From Crossiella sp. S99.2 (GTDB taxonomy: Bacteria; Actinomycetota; Actinomycetes; Mycobacteriales; Pseudonocardiaceae): DNA of 64,000 bases. The stretch is from positions 62,001-126,000 of the forward strand of contig NZ_JALMDK010000012.1 of assembly GCF_023094165.1 (NCBI RefSeq), in the 5' to 3' direction. The translations under genes were made by a program, and so were the position numbers. This document shows, one piece after another, positions 61,462 through 64,000 of the stretch (within the stretch, counting starts at the first letter, position 1; the number at the start of each line of letters is the position of its first letter). Under the pieces are notes generated by a model that worked only from the letters and a program-made list of their open reading frames with translations, was not told where the DNA came from and did not search any database.

Positions 61462-62633
61462 TCGATCTCGACCGCGTTCGCGCGGACACGCCAGGCTGTC
61501 TGGAGCAGGTTTTCCTGGACAGCGCGGGAAGTTCGCTGCCACCCGAACCGGTGCTGACCGAGGTGCTCGGCCACCTGAAACGGGAAGCGGAGGTCGGCGG
61601 CTACCGGGCGGCGGCCGAACGGGGCGCGGACCTGGACGCCGGATACCAGGTCGCCGCGGACTTCTTCGGTTGCGCGCCAACCGATATCGCCTTCACCGAC
61701 AGCGCCACCCGGTCCTGGCTGCTCGGCATGTCCGCGGTGCCACTGGCCGCGGGCGACCGGATCCTGGTCAGCCAGGTCGAATACGGCAGCAACGCGATCG
61801 GGCTGATGCAGCGGGCCGAGGAGGTCGGCGCCACCGTCGAACTGGCGCCCAGCGCCGCGGACGGCTCGATCTGCCTGCGCACGCTGAAAGAACTCCTGGA
61901 CGAGCGGGTCAAGCTGGTCTCGGTGGTGCACATGCCCACCAACGGCGGCCTGGTCAACCCGGCCAAGGAGATCATCGACGCCGCGCACGAGGTCGGCGCG
62001 CTCACGCTCCTCGATGCCTGCCAGACCGCAGGGCAGCGGCGGGTGCGCCTGGACGAACTGGGCGCGGACCTGATCTCGGTCACCGGCCGCAAATGGCTGC
62101 GCGGACCACGCGGCACCGGCCTGCTCATCGTCAACCCCGTTGCCGCGCACCGGCTCCGGCCGCCGCTGATCGACCAGCACTCGGCCGACTGGACCGGGCT
62201 CGGCCAGTGGACCCTGCGCCCGGACGCCCGCGTGCACGAGCTGTGGGAATACTCGGTGGCCGACCGGCTCGGCCTGATCGCGGCCCTGCGCTACGCCGAG
62301 GAGCTGGGCATCGACCACATCCAGGCCGCCGTGGTCGAACGCGCCGAACTGCTGCGCGCCGAACTGTCCGCACTGGCCGGGGTCACCGTGCACGACCTGG
62401 GCACCGAACGGGGCGGGATCGTCAGCTTCAGCCTGGCCGGGATGGACGGCATGGACGTCAAGAAAGCCTTGCTGGCCAAGAACATCACCCTGTCCGTCGG
62501 CGGACCCACCGGGGCGCTGCTGGACATGACCGCGCGCGGGCTGCGCCAGGTGATCCGGGCCTCGCCGCACTACTTCGTCAGCCACGCCCAGCTCACCCGG
62601 TTCGTGGCCGCCGTCGCCGCCCTCACCGGCTGA
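61458..62633 (+). CDS. Class V aminotransferase-fold PLP enzyme
   Basis: 391 residues, GTG start overlapping the ATPase stop, with GGGGAGGA upstream. PLP fold: LDSAGSSLPPEPVL at the N-terminus, VVHMPTNGGLVNPAKEI, LLDACQTAGQRRVRLDELGADLISVTGRKWLRGPRGTGLLIV with the Schiff-base Lys in GRKW. KREAEVGGYRAAAE resembles EgtE/C-S-lyase relatives. It could cleave or desulfurate the substrate brought in by the importer; this is inferred only. Terminator at 62639. Confidence 0.88.
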   Translation: MIDLDRVRADTPGCLEQVFLDSAGSSLPPEPVLTEVLGHLKREAEVGGYRAAAERGADLDAGYQVAADFFGCAPTDIAFTDSATRSWLLGMSAVPLAAGDRILVSQVEYGSNAIGLMQRAEEVGATVELAPSAADGSICLRTLKELLDERVKLVSVVHMPTNGGLVNPAKEIIDAAHEVGALTLLDACQTAGQRRVRLDELGADLISVTGRKWLRGPRGTGLLIVNPVAAHRLRPPLIDQHSADWTGLGQWTLRPDARVHELWEYSVADRLGLIAALRYAEELGIDHIQAAVVERAELLRAELSALAGVTVHDLGTERGGIVSFSLAGMDGMDVKKALLAKNITLSVGGPTGALLDMTARGLRQVIRASPHYFVSHAQLTRFVAAVAALTG

Positions 62634-62638
62634 ACGAA

Positions 62639-62675
62639 CGCGGGGCCACCGTCCGAAGTGGACGGTGGCCCCGCG
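62639..62675. terminator. Bidirectional terminator between PLP enzyme and protease
   Basis: A 16-bp perfect stem CGCGGGGCCACCGTCC / GGACGGTGGCCCCGCG with a 5-nt loop. The loop and adjacent stem form one GTCCGAAGTGGAC motif copy (62651-62663). Confidence 0.92.
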
Positions 62676-62693
62676 GGTTCAGGCTTGCTTACC

Positions 62694-63803
62694 TCAGCTG
62701 GTCACCAGGCGCAGGCTGTAGGCGCCCAGGATCTCGTTCACCGGCTGGAAGTAGATGATGCCCGCGGCCAGGTCGCCACCGGAGGTGACACCCTGGGCCT
62801 GGTTGCCGGAGATGAACGACCCACCCGAGTCACCGCGGTCGGCGCGGGCGTTGGTGCGGGTCAGACCGGTGACGGCGCCCTGCTGGTAGTTCACCGTCTG
62901 GTTCTTGGCCTGCACCGAGCCGCAGGTCCAGCTGGTGGTCGAACCCGACTTGCAGATCGAGGCGCCCACCGCGGCCTCAGTGGAGCCCGAGACCCGGACG
63001 GTGCCGCCGCTGTAGTTGTTCACCACACCCTGCGGGGTCCAGTTCGAGTTCACCGCTACCCAGGCGTAGTCGTTGCCGGGGAAGGAAGAACCGCGGAAGG
63101 TGCCCTGCGCGACCTGGTTGAAGCCCTGGGTCGCGGTGCCGGTCTGGCCGCAGTGCCCGGCGGTGACGAACCCGCCCTGCACCGAGAAGCCGACCGAGCA
63201 ACGGCCGCCCATGTAGTAGGCGTCGCCACCGCGGACGTCGTAGAGCGGCTCGTTCTTCGCCGCCGCCTCGACCACGGAGACCGCGCCGCGGTCCACGCCC
63301 GTCTTGGCCACGAAGTCGGCGGCCTTGGCGGCCTGGCCGGGCTGCACGTTGACCACGACGCGGTTGTTGGCCACGTCCACGTACCAGCCGGAGACGTCCG
63401 CGGGCGCCTTGTCCTGGTTGAGCCGGGAGACGACCGAGTCCAGCTTGTTCGCGCTGTGCGCCACGAACTTCGGCTCGGCGCCCGCCGCGCGGACCTCGGC
63501 GGCCTTGGCCTCCTCCGTCACGCCGACGACGAGTTTCGCCTGGCCCGCCGCGAAGTGCGCGCCACCGAAGGAGTCGGCCAGCGCGCTGCGCAGGCTCTGC
63601 TCGACCGTGCCCGCCTTGGCTTCGGCGGCGACCCGCTGTACCGCCTGGTCAGCGGTGAGGCCGAGGTCGTGCTGCATGGCCTCCAGCATCCCCTGGTTCA
63701 GCAGGGGGGAGGACTCGGCGGCGGCCGGCAGGGTGGCCGCCACGGTCGCACCGACCGCGAGCGCGAGTGCGGAGGTCACGATTTTCGTGCGTGCGTTCAT
63801 CAT
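62694..63803 (-). CDS. Secreted S1E serine protease (streptogrisin / alpha-lytic type)
   Basis: 369 residues from the ATG at 63803 (a second ATG follows at once), with GGAG 8 bases upstream; the longer frame to 63992 has none. A signal peptide (VTSALALAVGATVAATLPAAA) leads to an alpha-lytic-protease-type propeptide (about 35-185) and the chymotrypsin-like domain: His in VTAGHCG, Asp in NDYAWVAV, Ser in ADRGDSGGSF. Extracellular, matured by removal of the propeptide. Disulphide cysteines are present in the usual pairs (CSVGF/HCG, CKSG/TCG). Confidence 0.95.
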   Translation of the reverse strand: MMNARTKIVTSALALAVGATVAATLPAAAESSPLLNQGMLEAMQHDLGLTADQAVQRVAAEAKAGTVEQSLRSALADSFGGAHFAAGQAKLVVGVTEEAKAAEVRAAGAEPKFVAHSANKLDSVVSRLNQDKAPADVSGWYVDVANNRVVVNVQPGQAAKAADFVAKTGVDRGAVSVVEAAAKNEPLYDVRGGDAYYMGGRCSVGFSVQGGFVTAGHCGQTGTATQGFNQVAQGTFRGSSFPGNDYAWVAVNSNWTPQGVVNNYSGGTVRVSGSTEAAVGASICKSGSTTSWTCGSVQAKNQTVNYQQGAVTGLTRTNARADRGDSGGSFISGNQAQGVTSGGDLAAGIIYFQPVNEILGAYSLRLVTS

Positions 63804-64000
63804 CAGGGTTTCTCCAGTGCAGTGGTTACAGGGGGACCACGCTGGACAACCGGCGGAGAGCTTCTTCGTTGTCCGTGAGATGAACGGTATGGAACCTGCC
63901 GCAAACGTTGGCAGGTCCGATCGTATTGGTGCCACAGCAGTATTGAAGGCGGCCATTCTGTTTAAAGGAGAACTTGCGGTCGGACGCTCCACAAAGGAAA

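Overview
The window is 64 kb of very GC-rich DNA. Many genes start with GTG, four-base ATGA/GTGA overlaps are common, and several gene sets are typical of actinomycetes: lexA divergent from a LysM (ChiZ/DivS-type) gene, nrdR-nrdJ, MoxR-DUF58-TgpA beside mraZ, NrtR-nadABC and DUF3040. It looks like a chromosomal piece of a filamentous actinomycete, most likely Pseudonocardiaceae; the genus cannot be fixed from sequence alone. No rRNA, tRNA, CRISPR array, transposase or integrase was recognised.

Layout. 1-3.4 kb: a truncated universal stress protein, an agmatine-deiminase-like enzyme with its own TetR regulator and a 20-bp palindromic operator, and a DUF3040 membrane protein. 3.5-14.5 kb: on the minus strand a DrrAB-like ABC exporter followed by two large paralogous NACHT NTPases; divergently, a two-component system whose kinase has a duplicated sensor module. 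14.6-24.2 kb: TgpA-DUF58-MoxR on the minus strand, then mraZ-rsmH-ftsL-ftsI on the plus strand, driven by a promoter carrying 10-bp-spaced MraZ boxes. The cluster ends at ftsI with no murE. 24.2-29.4 kb: lexA / LysM gene with a perfect SOS box between them, then nrdR-nrdJ. 29.4-47.6 kb: an accessory stretch with a membrane serine hydrolase containing a (Pro-Ser)21 tract, a second two-component system, an NAD(P)-binding reductase, membrane and surface proteins with TTG starts, a GNAT acetyltransferase behind a 12-codon leader peptide, DUF2293, RidA, a WYL regulator, two DJ-1-superfamily genes, a CBS protein and a hydroxyacid dehydrogenase, separated by several gene-poor gaps. 47.6-52.7 kb: LON-domain protein and the NrtR-nadA-nadB-nadC NAD biosynthesis locus with a shared operator. 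52.7-56.3 kb: nitrilase, GntR regulator, MHS transporter and DUF2848 protein linked by two copies of one operator-like sequence. 56.4-62.6 kb: a tightly coupled peptide/nickel-type ABC importer operon ending in a class V PLP enzyme. The window closes with a secreted S1 protease.

Most interesting points: (i) the tandem NACHT pair, a candidate NLR-like immune module; (ii) the leader peptide and alternating anti-Shine-Dalgarno hairpins ahead of the GNAT gene, which have the form of a translational attenuator; (iii) a near-palindromic motif, GTCCACAGTGGAC and close variants, found seven times in coding and non-coding DNA and always in the same polarity; (iv) the divided division/cell-wall cluster; (v) the GntR-controlled MHS/DUF2848/nitrilase locus. 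All functional statements are from reading the sequence and memory of protein families; no database search was run.
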